This document shows, piece by piece, positions 8,805 to 18,658 of a DNA stretch of 64,000 nt. This DNA comes from Rhizobium leguminosarum bv. trifolii WSM2297 (GTDB lineage: Bacteria; Pseudomonadota; Alphaproteobacteria; Rhizobiales; Rhizobiaceae). Position 1 is the stretch's first letter, and the number at the start of each line of letters is the position of its first letter. The notes under the pieces were generated by a model. It worked only from the letters and a program-made list of their open reading frames with translations, was not told where the DNA came from and ran no database searches. Location: assembly GCF_000271845.1 (NCBI RefSeq), contig NZ_JH719392.1, positions 238,945-302,944 on the forward strand. Reading direction: 5' to 3'. A program made the translations under genes and the position numbers.

Positions 8805-8825
8805 ATGGAATCTGCAATCCAATGA
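8805..8825 (+). other. Six-codon upstream frame coupled to the permease start
   Basis: ATG 8805 opens a frame reading MESAIQ whose TGA stop overlaps the permease ATG (8822). GGGTAAG precedes it at good spacing, while the permease ATG itself has no clear ribosome site. It might feed ribosomes to the permease by re-initiation. This is speculative; a frame this short is easily chance. Confidence 0.2.
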
Positions 8826-9757
8826 CCATTTCCGCCGATACGCTCGACATGCGTCGCGACCGCAGGCCATGGCTGCGTCGTCTTGCCGATGCTTCGGAGC
8901 CTTATCTCTACAGCGCGCCCTCGCTGATCCTGATCATCGCGGTGATGCTGGTGCCATTGACGGTCGGCATTTCCTATGCGTTTCGCGATATCCAGCTGCT
9001 CAATCCGTTTTCCGGCGGCTTCATCGGGCTCGATCATTTCCGCGAGCTTGCCGGGGATGCGGCCTTTTACGGGGCGCTCAGGAACACGCTCTGGTGGACG
9101 GGCGCGTCCGTCGTCCTGCAGTTCGTCTTCGGGCTCATCCTGGCGCTGCTGCTGGATAAGCCATTCCCCGGCCGGGCGATCGCGCAGGCGCTGGTTTTCC
9201 TGCCCTGGGCCGTGCCGTCCTTTCTCGCCGGCCTGAACTGGGCCTGGCTGTTCAATCCCGTCATCGGGCCGATCCCGCACTGGCTCTTTGCGCTCGGGCT
9301 GATGCATGAGCCGGGCAATATCCTGTCGGATCCCAATTATGCGATGTGGGGGCCGATCGCCGCCAATGTCTGGTGGGGCATTCCGTTCTTCGCGATCACG
9401 CTTCTTGCCGCGCTGCAAGCGATCCCGCGCGATCTCTACGAGGCGGCCTCGATCGATGGCGCCGGCTGGTTCCAGCGCTTCCGCTCGATCACCCTGCCGT
9501 TTCTGGCGCCTACGATCGCCATCACCGTGCTGCTGCGCACCGTCTGGATCTCAAATTTCGCCGATCTCATCGTTGTCATGACCAATGGCGGACCGGCGGA
9601 CCGGACGCAGATCGTTGCGAGCTACATCTTCACCACCGCCTTCAAGCGGCTCGATTTCGGTTATGCCTCGGCGATCGCGCTGGTGCTGCTGGTGCTGCTG
9701 CTTGCCTATTCGATGCTGATCATCCTGCTGCGGCAGACGCTGCTGAACAAGGATTGA
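8822..9757 (+). CDS. Sugar ABC transporter permease (CUT1, MalF-like)
   Basis: This inner-membrane protein has about 311 residues and six predicted membrane segments (first YLYSAPSLILIIAVMLVPL). The EAA loop is in LYEAASIDGAGWFQRFRSIT. I chose ATG 8822 because the preceding sequence belongs to the repeat element; the in-frame codons back to 8708 would encode repeat sequence. It pairs with the permease at 9762, five bases after its stop, and with the ATPase at 10597. Confidence 0.88.
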   Translation: MTISADTLDMRRDRRPWLRRLADASEPYLYSAPSLILIIAVMLVPLTVGISYAFRDIQLLNPFSGGFIGLDHFRELAGDAAFYGALRNTLWWTGASVVLQFVFGLILALLLDKPFPGRAIAQALVFLPWAVPSFLAGLNWAWLFNPVIGPIPHWLFALGLMHEPGNILSDPNYAMWGPIAANVWWGIPFFAITLLAALQAIPRDLYEAASIDGAGWFQRFRSITLPFLAPTIAITVLLRTVWISNFADLIVVMTNGGPADRTQIVASYIFTTAFKRLDFGYASAIALVLLVLLLAYSMLIILLRQTLLNKD

Positions 9758-9761
9758 GCCC

Positions 9762-10592
9762 ATGAGACGATCCGTGATGCCAACGATCGCGCACCGTCTG
9801 GCGATCCTCTGCTATATCGCCTTCGCGCTCTTCCCGCTGTTCTGGCTGCTCAAGGTCTCGGTGACGCCGAACGACCTGCTCTATAGCGAAGGCGTGCGCA
9901 TGTGGCCGTCGCGCACGACCTGGGATCATTATGCCTTCGTGCTGCGGCACAGCGCCTTTCCGACCTTTTTCAAGAACAGCCTGATCGTCTCGGCCTCGAC
10001 CGCGGTGACGGTCACGATCTGCGCCTCGCTCTCCGGCTATGCGTTGTCGCGCTTCAATTTCCGGGCAAAATACTGGATCGTCGCGCTAATGCTGCTGACC
10101 CAGATGTTTCCGCTGGTCATGCTGGTGGCACCGATCTTCAAGATCCTGTCACCCCTACATCTGACCAACAGCCTGACCGGGCTGGTCATCGTCTACACCG
10201 CCTTCAACGTGCCCTTCGCCACCTTCCTGATGCAGTCCTTCTTCGACGGTATCCCGAGGGATCTCGAAGAGGCGGCGATGATCGACGGGGCGACGCAGTT
10301 CACGGCATTTCGCCAGATCATACTGCCGCTGACGCTGCCCGGCATCGCCGCCACGCTCGGCTTTGTCTTCACGGCGGCCTGGAGCGAGTTGCTTTTCGCG
10401 CTGATGCTGATCAACGGCAATGACGCGGCGACCTTCCCGGTCGGACTTCTCACCTTCGTTTCGAAATTCTCGGTGGATTTCGGGCAGATGATGGCGGCAG
10501 GCGTCATGGCGCTCATTCCGGCCGGCCTCTTCTTTCTGCTCATCCAGCGTTATCTCGTCCAGGGCCTGACGGCCGGCGCGGTCAAGGGTTAA
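9762..10592 (+). CDS. Carbohydrate ABC transporter permease (CUT1, MalG-like)
   Basis: This 276-residue inner-membrane protein has the MalG-type N terminus (YIAFALFPLFWLLKVSVTP). Its EAA motif reads LEEAAMIDGATQFTAFRQII. AGGA lies 8 bases before ATG 9762. It forms the translocation pore with the permease at 8822. The gene follows its partner by 4 bases and precedes the ATPase by 4 bases, so they form one transcription unit. Confidence 0.9.
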   Translation: MRRSVMPTIAHRLAILCYIAFALFPLFWLLKVSVTPNDLLYSEGVRMWPSRTTWDHYAFVLRHSAFPTFFKNSLIVSASTAVTVTICASLSGYALSRFNFRAKYWIVALMLLTQMFPLVMLVAPIFKILSPLHLTNSLTGLVIVYTAFNVPFATFLMQSFFDGIPRDLEEAAMIDGATQFTAFRQIILPLTLPGIAATLGFVFTAAWSELLFALMLINGNDAATFPVGLLTFVSKFSVDFGQMMAAGVMALIPAGLFFLLIQRYLVQGLTAGAVKG

Positions 10593-10596
10593 ACAA

Positions 10597-11655
10597 ATGG
10601 CATCGATCGATATCCAGAATATCCGCAAAGCCTATGGCCATGTGCAGGTGCTGCACGGCGTCGACCTCGAAATCCAGGATGGTGAATTCGTCGTGCTCGT
10701 CGGTCCGTCCGGCTGCGGCAAGTCCACGCTGCTGCGGATGATCGCCGGGTTGGAGGAAGTCACATCAGGCGAGATCCGCATTGCCGGCGCCAGAGTGAAC
10801 GAGCTGCACCCTAAGGACCGCGACATCGCCATGGTGTTTCAGTCCTACGCGCTCTATCCGCATATGAACGTCGCCGGCAATATGAGCTACAGCCTGAAAC
10901 TTCGGAAGACGGCCAAGGAGAAAATTGCAAGTGCTGTCTCCGCTGCCGCCGCCAAGCTCGGGCTCGATCCGCTGCTCGAACGGCGGCCGAAGGCGCTTTC
11001 CGGCGGCCAACGCCAGCGTGTCGCCATGGGCCGCGCCATCGTGCGCCAGCCGAAAGCCTTCCTGTTCGATGAACCGCTGTCCAATCTCGACGCGCGCCTG
11101 CGCGAACAGATGCGCGCCGAAATCAAGAAACTGCACGGCGACCTAAAGGCGACTTCGATCTATGTCACTCACGACCAGATTGAGGCGATGACGCTGGCGG
11201 ACCGGATCGTCGCCATGCATGGCGGGGTGGTCCAGCAGGTCGGCAGTCCTCTGGAACTCTACGACCGCCCGGCCAACCTCTTCGTCGCCGGCTTCATCGG
11301 CTCGCCGGGGATGAATTTCCTCGAGGCGAGCTATGTCCCAGGCGGGGTGAAGTTGAAGGACGGCACGATCGTGCCGCTGGCAAAGCCGCTGCCGCTTTCC
11401 GACGGCGCAAAGGTGACTCTCGGCATCCGGCCGGAGCATGTGGTGATGACGACCGACGGCGCAGGCCTTCCCACGGATGCGGAACTGGTCGAACCCACAG
11501 GTTTTGGCATCATCCTGCATCTTGCTCTGCACGGCCTGCCGTTCAAGATCTTCACGCTGGACCGCGAGGCCCTGAAGGCCGGTCCGAAGGTCAATGTGGC
11601 CTTCCCGGCGCAATATCTGCATGTGTTCGACGACGAGGGAAAACGCATCGATTGA
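10597..11655 (+). CDS. ABC transporter ATP-binding protein (MsmK/UgpC type)
   Basis: This 352-residue ATPase has Walker A GPSGCGKST, signature LSGGQRQRVAMGRAIV, Walker B AFLFDEPLSNLDA and switch His in YVTHDQIEAMTLADRI. The C-terminal TOBE region (KVTLGIRPEHVVM) is typical of CUT1 ATPases, which often serve several porters. It energises the permease pair directly upstream. It ends the transporter part of the cassette; the phosphoesterase gene follows after 71 bases. Confidence 0.92.
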   Translation: MASIDIQNIRKAYGHVQVLHGVDLEIQDGEFVVLVGPSGCGKSTLLRMIAGLEEVTSGEIRIAGARVNELHPKDRDIAMVFQSYALYPHMNVAGNMSYSLKLRKTAKEKIASAVSAAAAKLGLDPLLERRPKALSGGQRQRVAMGRAIVRQPKAFLFDEPLSNLDARLREQMRAEIKKLHGDLKATSIYVTHDQIEAMTLADRIVAMHGGVVQQVGSPLELYDRPANLFVAGFIGSPGMNFLEASYVPGGVKLKDGTIVPLAKPLPLSDGAKVTLGIRPEHVVMTTDGAGLPTDAELVEPTGFGIILHLALHGLPFKIFTLDREALKAGPKVNVAFPAQYLHVFDDEGKRID

Positions 11656-11726
11656 GCAGTTGAGAAAGGTAGCTCGTCACCGTCGGTTTCGGCATCCTCT
11701 CTTCGCCAGTAGCCCGGAGGTACGGT

Positions 11727-12470
11727 ATGCTTATTGCGCAGATATCCGATATCCATGCACGCCCGGACCTTTCTTCGCTTCGGACGCTGGGGAGAGCGAT
11801 AGGGTGGCTGCGTGTGTTTCGGCCGGATGCGCTTGTTGTCACCGGAGACCTGGTGGATGATGCCTGGCGGGAGGGTTATCGTCTAATCGCCGAAAGCCTG
11901 CACGCGCTGGACTGCCCCGTGCATCTATTGCCAGGCAACGGCGATGATGTGCAGTTGATGCGCTCCGAATTTGCCGCTATCGGCACATGGCTCGGTGCAC
12001 CGGGACCGCTGCATTTCCGGGTAGCCGTCGATGATCTTACCCTGTTCGGTGTCGATGTGACCGTAGCCGGTCAGAGCTACGGCGATCTCTTGCCTCATCT
12101 GCCGTGGCTGACGAGTGCGCTCGCGGCGGTGACGACGCCGGTCCTTCTGTTCATGCATCAGCCGCCATTCAGGATCGGTATAGAGGTGTTGGACCAGGTC
12201 GGATGCAGGAACGGTCATGCGCTTCTCGGCGCCCTGGAGGGAATGGACAGGCAGCCGCTGGCGATTCTCTGCGGTCATGTCCACCGACCTATATCTGGAC
12301 GGCTGGGGTCAATCCCCGTCCGGACCTGCGGCTCGCTCTGCCCGCCCAATCCGCTTCTGCTCGAGGGCCGCGACGATCTTCCTATTATCGACGCGCCATC
12401 CTTCCTCGTGCATGACGTCAGCGACGGGAGGCTCATTTCGCATATAGTATCGATTGCTGCGCCCGCTTAG
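11727..12470 (+). CDS. Calcineurin-like metallophosphoesterase (CpdA-like)
   Basis: This 247-residue protein carries the metal-ligand motifs of the family in order: DIH (about residue 8), GDLVDD, GNGDD, MHQPP and GHVHRP. The third motif is usually GNHD/E; GNGDD retains the Asn ligand but replaces the following His with Gly. Related enzymes hydrolyse phosphodiesters such as cAMP or glycerophosphodiesters. GGAGG lies 5 bases before the ATG. The position behind the sugar ABC operon suggests, without proof, that it acts on the imported compound or on a signal linked to it. Confidence 0.82.
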   Translation: MLIAQISDIHARPDLSSLRTLGRAIGWLRVFRPDALVVTGDLVDDAWREGYRLIAESLHALDCPVHLLPGNGDDVQLMRSEFAAIGTWLGAPGPLHFRVAVDDLTLFGVDVTVAGQSYGDLLPHLPWLTSALAAVTTPVLLFMHQPPFRIGIEVLDQVGCRNGHALLGALEGMDRQPLAILCGHVHRPISGRLGSIPVRTCGSLCPPNPLLLEGRDDLPIIDAPSFLVHDVSDGRLISHIVSIAAPA

Positions 12471-12581
12471 AACAAGAGACAGGTTGAACGGTGAAACCTC
12501 ACGTGCCGCGAGCGGAAAAAACTTTTGCCGCATCGCCCGCAAGGGTTATATCCCCTGCGTGATCTTGCTGGAGTGGATGCC

Positions 12582-13814
12582 ATGACCGACACTGTACTCG
12601 ACCGCTTTCTCCGTTATGTCGTTATCGACACCCAATCCGATCCCTCCTCGCCGACGCAGCCGACCACCGAAAAGCAAAAGGATCTCGGACGGGTACTGGT
12701 TGACGAACTGCTGAAGATCGGTCTTGCGGATGCGCATCTCGATGAACATGGTTATGTCTATGCGACCATTCCCGGAAACAGCGACAAGGTCGTGCCGGTC
12801 ATCTGCTTCTGCTCGCATATGGATACGGCACCCGATTTCAGCGGCACCAGCGTCAAGCCGCAGATCGTTGCGAATTATGCCGGCGGGGATATCAAACTTG
12901 TCGGCGATCCGAGCCGGGTGATCCGTGTTGCCGAGCATCCCGAGTTGAACAACCAGATCGGCAACGAGATCGTAACCACCGATGGAACGACGTTGCTCGG
13001 CGCTGACGATAAGGCGGGACTGGCGGAAATCATGACCGCGGCCCAGATCCTCGTCGCCAATCCCGAGATCAAGCACGGTACGATCAAGATACTGTTTACC
13101 CCCGACGAGGAAGTCGGGCGCGGCGTCAACAAGGTCGACCTGAAAAAACTCGGCGCCGACTTCGCCTATACGATGGACGGCGAGACATCAGGTCATATCG
13201 AGGACGAGACTTTTTCGGCGGATGGCGTCGAGATTGCCATCTCAGGCGTGGCGATCCATCCGGGCTTTGCCAAGGACCGCATGGAAAATGCCATCAAGAT
13301 CGCCGGCGCCATCATCGACCGGCTGCCGCGGGATGTTGCGCCGGAGACCACCGAGGGCAAGCAGGGCTTCATCCATCCGGTCGGGGTCTCCGGCTCGATG
13401 GAGAAGGCTTCGCTGAGCTTGATCATCCGCGATTTCACCGACGAGGGGCTGGTGGAGAAGGAAACGATGCTCGAAGCCATCGTCAAGGACGTTATGGCTG
13501 GCTATCCCGGCTCGACCTATCATTTCCAGGTCAAGGAGCAGTATCGCAACATGAAGGTGGTGCTCGATCGGCACCCGGAGATCGTCGACAACGCCATCGA
13601 AGCCGTGCGGCGCGCCGGCATGACGCCAGTGCGCGGCAGCATCCGCGGCGGCACGGACGGCTCGCGCCTCTCCTTCATGGGTCTGCCATGCCCGAACATC
13701 TTCGCCGGCGGCCATGCCTTCCACTCGCCGCTCGAATGGGTGAGCCGCCAGGATATGGAAAAGGCCGCCCAGACGATCGTGGAGCTTGCAAGGGTCTGGG
13801 AAGAGCGCGCTTAA
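12582..13814 (+). CDS. pepT: Peptidase T (tripeptide aminopeptidase)
   Basis: This 410-residue M20 metallopeptidase has the expected length for PepT. It shows the dizinc motifs SHMDTAPDFSG, TTLLGADDKAGLAEI (bridging Asp), FTPDEEVGRG (catalytic and ligand Glu), YTMDGE and, near the C terminus, FAGGHAFHSPLEWV. It removes N-terminal residues from tripeptides in the cytoplasm. GGAG precedes ATG 12582; in-frame upstream codons lack a ribosome site. It appears to be a single-gene unit with a hairpin and T-run right at its stop. Confidence 0.93.
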   Translation: MTDTVLDRFLRYVVIDTQSDPSSPTQPTTEKQKDLGRVLVDELLKIGLADAHLDEHGYVYATIPGNSDKVVPVICFCSHMDTAPDFSGTSVKPQIVANYAGGDIKLVGDPSRVIRVAEHPELNNQIGNEIVTTDGTTLLGADDKAGLAEIMTAAQILVANPEIKHGTIKILFTPDEEVGRGVNKVDLKKLGADFAYTMDGETSGHIEDETFSADGVEIAISGVAIHPGFAKDRMENAIKIAGAIIDRLPRDVAPETTEGKQGFIHPVGVSGSMEKASLSLIIRDFTDEGLVEKETMLEAIVKDVMAGYPGSTYHFQVKEQYRNMKVVLDRHPEIVDNAIEAVRRAGMTPVRGSIRGGTDGSRLSFMGLPCPNIFAGGHAFHSPLEWVSRQDMEKAAQTIVELARVWEERA

Positions 13815-13827
13815 GGCCGCGCTTTTA
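13805..13827 (+). terminator. Candidate rho-independent terminator of pepT
   Basis: AGCGCG (13805-13810) pairs with CGCGCT (13819-13824) around an 8-base loop, followed by TTT. The stem overlaps the pepT stop codon. A second perfect hairpin (GGCGGC-GTTA-GCCGCC, 13847-13862) lies just beyond and runs into the end of the convergent gene. Confidence 0.45.
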
Positions 13828-13852
13828 CCTCATGCAAACCGAAACGGCGGCG

Positions 13853-14695
13853 TTAGCCGCCATCCGCCTGCATGCTCCCGCGCAGCATCACACTGTCATA
13901 GGCGGGGCGGGGGATGGGGATCGCGATCGGCATTCCCGGTTCGGGCTCGATCGAGGGGGCCGGTGAGGTCACCGGCGCTGTCTCTGGCAGAGTGACTGGC
14001 GTTGTGATCTGCATCTGCGCCGTGCTCGCCGTCGCCATCGGGTCCGGAGCCGGCAGAGGAACCGGAACGGCCGAGGGGATCAGCGCCTCGAATTGCGGCG
14101 GCAGCATGCTTTCGCCCGGCACATAGTTCATCGCGACCTCATAGGCGGGCAGCGGCGGCGGGGTTTGGAGCATGCCATTGGCGTCGCGCTTCTCATAGAA
14201 GGCGTTGCCGCCGGCGACTGCCACATAATGCATGTTGTTATAGGGGAATTTCAGCCCGTCGGTGTGGAAGAACATCGCATCCTTAACCGCAGGATGGCGT
14301 GCGCCCTTCAGCAGGATCGCATCAGCAGCCGTCGCAAGCTCGGTTTCGGCTTGCGGCTTGACTTCGCGCGTCATCACGCCCGGCGCAAACTGCTTCTCCT
14401 GGGCGACGACGCCGCAGATCGATGGAGGATAGGCGCCGGACGTGAGCCTATTCATGATGACCGTGCCTACGGCCAGGTAGCCGTCCTCATCCGAGTGCTG
14501 CGACTCGAAATACATCGCGCGCTGCAGGCAGTCGCGGTCCTTTTTCGTATAGTTGAAGGTAACTTTCGCCGGTTGAACCTGCTTTGTCTTCGCCGCCGTT
14601 GCCGCCGGTTTCGATGTCGTCGTGCAGCCTGCGGCCGCCAGCCCTACGAACAAAATCCCGATCAGGGATTTTCCAAAGGAAATCTCCGCCCTCAA
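13853..14695 (-). CDS. SleB-like cell wall hydrolase, lipoprotein
   Basis: This 280-residue protein has a signal peptide with lipobox LAAAGC, so it is probably anchored in the membrane. A SleB/Hydrolase_2 domain follows at about residues 50-170, with YFESQHSDEDGYLAVGTVI, the putative catalytic Glu, and EKQFAPG. The last ~100 residues are proline-rich and low in complexity, likely a spacer. The start codon is TTG at 14695, supported by AGGAGG 10 bases upstream; I see no better ATG. Members cleave peptidoglycan. It converges on pepT with a 38-base gap. Confidence 0.82.
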   Translation of the reverse strand: MRAEISFGKSLIGILFVGLAAAGCTTTSKPAATAAKTKQVQPAKVTFNYTKKDRDCLQRAMYFESQHSDEDGYLAVGTVIMNRLTSGAYPPSICGVVAQEKQFAPGVMTREVKPQAETELATAADAILLKGARHPAVKDAMFFHTDGLKFPYNNMHYVAVAGGNAFYEKRDANGMLQTPPPLPAYEVAMNYVPGESMLPPQFEALIPSAVPVPLPAPDPMATASTAQMQITTPVTLPETAPVTSPAPSIEPEPGMPIAIPIPRPAYDSVMLRGSMQADGG

Positions 14696-14853
14696 CGCAA
14701 GGTGCCTCCTGTGGTATTAGTCCTACTTATTACCGCGAAAATCTTTTACTCGTCATATGATTGAAATACAAACAACCATAGATAACAAAACGCGTGAGGG
14801 ACTCTCGCCATCTGCGATTCCGGTCAAATGGTCCTCGTAACGCGCATTCTCCA

Positions 14854-15894
14854 TTAGCTGCGGAACAGCTTCCAGCGGGTCGGCTTGAAGGCCACGCGGT
14901 TCCGGTCGAGCCTGTCGGCCTCGCTCGGCGGCAACTCGATCTCGATATGCGGGCGGTTGTTGCCGATATCCAGTTCGATATGGCGGGTGCCGGCGACGCG
15001 GCGGCTGGAGACCGGCTGGCCGGCGATGCAGTTTTCAGCTGATTCGCAGAGCCTGACGTCGTGCGGGCGGAAGTAGAGCTGCGCCGTGCCGTCCGGCTCG
15101 CCCTCGGCATTGAGGCCGAGCGACCGGCCTTCGAAGCGGATGTCGCCGCCTGAGATTTCGACCTCCAGGCAGTTCGACTGGCCGATGAAACCGAAGACGA
15201 AGGGCGAGTTCGGATTATCATAGACCTCATCCGGCGTGCCGACCTGTTCGATCGCTCCCTGGCTCATGACGACGACGCGGTCGGCGAGCTCCAAGGCCTC
15301 GTCCTGGTCGTGGGTGACGAAGACGGTGGTGTGTCCGGTGCGGTCGTGGATTTCGCGCAGCCATCTGCGCAGGTCCTTGCGGACCTGGGCGTCGAGGGCG
15401 CCGAAGGGTTCGTCGAGCAGCAGCACGTTTGGCTCGACAGCCATGGCGCGGGCAAGCGCCACGCGCTGGCGTTGGCCGCCAGAAAGCTGGGCCGGATAGC
15501 GTTTTTCGAGACCGGAAAGCTGGACGAGGTCGAGCAGTTCCAGCGCCCGCCGGCGGATGTCAGCCTTCTGGGGACGCCGGGCACTCTTTCTGACCCTCAG
15601 GCCGAAGGAGACGTTATCGAGCACCGTCATGTATCGGAAGAGAGCATAATGCTGGAAGACGAAGCCGATATTGCGCTGCTGGACGGTCTTCCTCGAAGCA
15701 TCTTCGTCACCGAAGAAGATCTGCCCCTCGGTCGGGCTTTCCAAGCCGGCGATCAGGCGCAGCAATGTCGTCTTGCCGGAGCCCGAAGGGCCGAGCAGTG
15801 CGATAAGTTCGCCGGTGCGGATGTCGAGCGAGACATCGTGCAGGGCCGGAAAACGATCGAATTCCTTGCGAATGTTTTGAACGCGTACTTCCAT
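14854..15894 (-). CDS. cysA: Sulfate/thiosulfate ABC transporter ATPase CysA
   Basis: This 346-residue ATPase has Walker A GPSGSGKTTLLRL, signature LSGGQRQRVALARAMA, Walker B VLLLDEPFGALDA and switch FVTHDQDEALELADRV. The C-terminal extension (LYFRPHDVRL) is the regulatory domain of CysA-type proteins. It is the last gene of sbp-cysT-cysW-cysA and starts 10 bases after cysW. It drives uptake of sulfate or thiosulfate for cysteine synthesis. Confidence 0.93.
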   Translation of the reverse strand: MEVRVQNIRKEFDRFPALHDVSLDIRTGELIALLGPSGSGKTTLLRLIAGLESPTEGQIFFGDEDASRKTVQQRNIGFVFQHYALFRYMTVLDNVSFGLRVRKSARRPQKADIRRRALELLDLVQLSGLEKRYPAQLSGGQRQRVALARAMAVEPNVLLLDEPFGALDAQVRKDLRRWLREIHDRTGHTTVFVTHDQDEALELADRVVVMSQGAIEQVGTPDEVYDNPNSPFVFGFIGQSNCLEVEISGGDIRFEGRSLGLNAEGEPDGTAQLYFRPHDVRLCESAENCIAGQPVSSRRVAGTRHIELDIGNNRPHIEIELPPSEADRLDRNRVAFKPTRWKLFRS

Positions 15895-15904
15895 TCCAAA
15901 TCCT

Positions 15905-16777
15905 TCAGTGCCGCCGGCTGGCGGAGATCTCCGCGCTGTAACGCATTTCCAGCAGCGTCTTCAAAACAAGAGTCACGAGTGCAAGCAAGGCCAAAAGCGT
16001 GGCGACGGCAAAGGCACCGGTGAAATTATATTCGTTATAGAGGATCTCTACCTGCAACGGCATGGTATTCGTCTGGCCACGAATGTGGCCGGAGACGACC
16101 GAGACGGCGCCGAATTCGCCCATGGCGCGGGCGTTGCAGAGCAGCACGCCGTAGAGCAGACCCCATTTGATGTTCGGCAGAGTCACGTACCAGAAGGTCT
16201 GCCAGCCGCTGGCGCCGAGCGAAAGGGCTGCCTCCTCGTCGGCAGTTCCCTGTTCCTGCATCAGCGGGATCAGTTCGCGGGCGACGAAGGGGAAGGTGAC
16301 GAACATCGTTGCGAGGATCAGCCCCGGCACGGCGAACAGGATCTTGATGTCGTTGGCGCTGAGCCAATGGCCGAGCCAGGTATTGGCGCCGAACAGCAGC
16401 ACGAAGACAAGACCGGAGATGACGGGCGAAACGGAGAAAGGCAGGTCGATCAGCGTCGTCAGAAAGGCCTTGCCCTTGAACTCGAACTTGGCGATCGCCC
16501 AGGCGGCAGCGACCCCAAAGGCGAGGTTGAGCGGCACGCTGACGCCGGCGACGATCAGGGTCAGGCGGATCGCCGAGAAGGTTTCGAGATCCCCGAGCGC
16601 CTTGATGAAGGTGCCGGGTCCCTTGCGGAAGGCCTCGACGAAGACCGCGGCCAGCGGCAAGAGCAGGATCAGCAGCAGGAAGACCAGCGAGATGATGATC
16701 AGCGTGAAGCGCGCGACCCTGTTTTCGGTGGTCACCGAACGCAGCTTTACGGGTTGAACGGTTGCATCAAGCGCCAT
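15905..16777 (-). CDS. cysW: Sulfate ABC transporter permease CysW
   Basis: This inner-membrane permease has about 290 residues. Recognisable CysW signatures are [39 protein letters not shown] (EAA loop) and [20 protein letters not shown] chose ATG 16777 because GGAGGT lies 6 bases upstream; the ATG at 16783 is immediately next to that site. The start lies inside the end of cysT (11-base overlap), so the two are coupled. It pairs with CysT to form the pore. Confidence 0.93.
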   Translation of the reverse strand: MALDATVQPVKLRSVTTENRVARFTLIIISLVFLLLILLLPLAAVFVEAFRKGPGTFIKALGDLETFSAIRLTLIVAGVSVPLNLAFGVAAAWAIAKFEFKGKAFLTTLIDLPFSVSPVISGLVFVLLFGANTWLGHWLSANDIKILFAVPGLILATMFVTFPFVARELIPLMQEQGTADEEAALSLGASGWQTFWYVTLPNIKWGLLYGVLLCNARAMGEFGAVSVVSGHIRGQTNTMPLQVEILYNEYNFTGAFAVATLLALLALVTLVLKTLLEMRYSAEISASRRH

Positions 16778-17624
16778 AGCCATACCTCCGCCTGCTCCAG
16801 CTCTGGATGAGATTGATGACGAGCAGCATAGCGAACGAGAGGACCAGCATGATCGCCGCAATGGCGGTCGCTGCCGCGTAATTATACTCTTCGAGTTTGA
16901 TGACGATCAGCAGCGGTGCGATTTCCGATTTGAACGGCAGGTTGCCGGCGATGAAGATGACCGAGCCGTATTCGCCGACACCACGGGCAAAGGCAAGCGC
17001 GAAACCGGTCAGCACGGCAGGCGCCAGCCCCGGCAGCAGCACGCGGAAAATCGTCTGGAAGCGGTTGGCGCCGAGCGTTGCCGCGGCCTCTTCCACTTCC
17101 TTGTCGATTTCCTCCATGATCGGCTGCACGGTGCGAACGACGAAGGGCAGGCCGACGAAGATCAGCGCCACGACGATGCCGGCCGGCGTAAAGGCGATCT
17201 TGATGCCGAGCGGCGTCAGGAACTGGCCGATCCAGCCGTTCGGCGCGTAAAGCGTCGTCAGGGCGATGCCGGCGACGGCGGTCGGCAGCGCGAACGGCAG
17301 ATCGACCATGGCGTCGATGATGCGCTTGCCGGGGAAGCGGTAGCGTACCAAGACCCAGGCGAGAATGATGCCGAAGACGACATTGACGATCGCAGCGATA
17401 AAAGCGGTGCCGAAGCTGATGCGCAACGCATTCAGCGTACGCGGATCGAGCGCGATCGACCAGAATTTCTCCCAGCCGAGCGCGCTCGACCGGACGGCAA
17501 GACCGGAGAGCGGGATGAGAATCAGAAGGGTGAGCCAGGTCAAGGTAAGGCCGAGCGCCATTCCGAAACCTGGAATGACGCTCGGCCTCTTGAACCGCCA
17601 CCGCGTGGGGCTATGTGCTTTCAT
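16767..17624 (-). CDS. cysT: Sulfate ABC transporter permease CysT
   Basis: This 285-residue inner-membrane protein has CysT signatures [40 protein letters not shown] and [18 protein letters not shown]. It forms a heterodimer with CysW. The gene begins 8 bases after the sbp stop and overlaps cysW, which places all four in one operon. Confidence 0.94.
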   Translation of the reverse strand: MKAHSPTRWRFKRPSVIPGFGMALGLTLTWLTLLILIPLSGLAVRSSALGWEKFWSIALDPRTLNALRISFGTAFIAAIVNVVFGIILAWVLVRYRFPGKRIIDAMVDLPFALPTAVAGIALTTLYAPNGWIGQFLTPLGIKIAFTPAGIVVALIFVGLPFVVRTVQPIMEEIDKEVEEAAATLGANRFQTIFRVLLPGLAPAVLTGFALAFARGVGEYGSVIFIAGNLPFKSEIAPLLIVIKLEEYNYAAATAIAAIMLVLSFAMLLVINLIQSWSRRRYGYGA

Positions 17625-17632
17625 GAAGCGTA

Positions 17633-18658
17633 TTATTGGGCCGGCTTGTAGATTTGGTCAAATACCCCGCCGTCGCCGAAGAATTTCGGCTGTGCGGTCT
17701 TCCAGCCGCCGAAGTCGTCGATGGTCGCAAGCGTCAGCTTCGGGAAGCGGGCGATGTCGGCCGGATCGGCGACTTCCGGCTTGATCGGCCGGTAGTAGTG
17801 CTTGGCGGCGATCTTCTGGCCTTCGTCCGAATAGAGGTAGTTGAGATAGGCCTCGGCGACCTTGCGCGTGCCCTTTTTGTCGACGTTGCCGTCGACGACG
17901 GCGACCGGCGGGTCGGCGCGGATCGAGAAGCTCGGCGTCACGATCTCGAACTGGTCGGGGCCGAGCTCTTCAAGCGAAAGATAGGCTTCGTTTTCCCAGG
18001 CCAGCAGCACGTCGCCGAGGCCGCGCTGGACGAAGGTGGTCGTCGCGCCGCGCGCACCGGTGTCGAGAACCGGAACGTGCTGGAGCAGTTTGGCCACATA
18101 GTCCTGCGCCTTCGCGTCGTCGCCGCCATTGGCCTGCTTGGCCCATGCCCAGGCGGCAAGGAAGTTCCAGCGGGCGCCGCCCGATGTCTTCGGGTTCGGC
18201 GTGATGACCTGCACGTCGTCCTTGATCAGGTCGCCCCAATCCTTGATGCCCTTCGGATTGCCCTTGCGGACGAGGAAGACGATCGTCGACGTATATGGCG
18301 TCGAATTGTTCGGCAGCTTGGATTTCCAGTCAGCCGGGATCTTGCCGGTCGCCTTGGCGATGGCGTCGATATCGCCTTCGAGCGCAAGCGTGACAACGTC
18401 GGCGTCGAGGCCGTCGATGACCGAGCGGGCCTGGGCACCGGAACCACCATGCGATGCCTGGATCGTCACGGTTTCACCATTGTCCTTCTGCCACTTGGCG
18501 GCAAAGGCGGCATTGAAATCCTTGTACAATTCGCGGGTCGGATCATAGGATACGTTGAGCAACGCCTGATCCGCGAATGCAGGAGCAATGCTCCCGATCG
18601 CGAAGCTGCCTGCCATGACCGCGGCCGCGAAGAGCCGGGTTAGCCGTTGTGTCTGCAT
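17633..18658 (-). CDS. sbp: Periplasmic sulfate-binding protein
   Basis: This 341-residue protein begins with a signal peptide ending around [20 protein letters not shown], where [11 protein letters not shown] is a hallmark of sulfate-binding proteins. Other landmarks are [28 protein letters not shown] and the C-terminal [21 protein letters not shown] precedes the ATG. It heads the cys transport operon. In rhizobia such operons are usually controlled by sulfur-responsive LysR proteins, but I could not pick out an operator here. Confidence 0.94.
   Translation of the reverse strand: MQTQRLTRLFAAAVMAGSFAIGSIAPAFADQALLNVSYDPTRELYKDFNAAFAAKWQKDNGETVTIQASHGGSGAQARSVIDGLDADVVTLALEGDIDAIAKATGKIPADWKSKLPNNSTPYTSTIVFLVRKGNPKGIKDWGDLIKDDVQVITPNPKTSGGARWNFLAAWAWAKQANGGDDAKAQDYVAKLLQHVPVLDTGARGATTTFVQRGLGDVLLAWENEAYLSLEELGPDQFEIVTPSFSIRADPPVAVVDGNVDKKGTRKVAEAYLNYLYSDEGQKIAAKHYYRPIKPEVADPADIARFPKLTLATIDDFGGWKTAQPKFFGDGGVFDQIYKPAQ

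Noticed and set aside
7327..8850. Minus-strand frame of 507 codons over the binding-protein gene
   Set aside because: It is antisense to a protein with a signal peptide and family motifs, and also crosses the repeat element.
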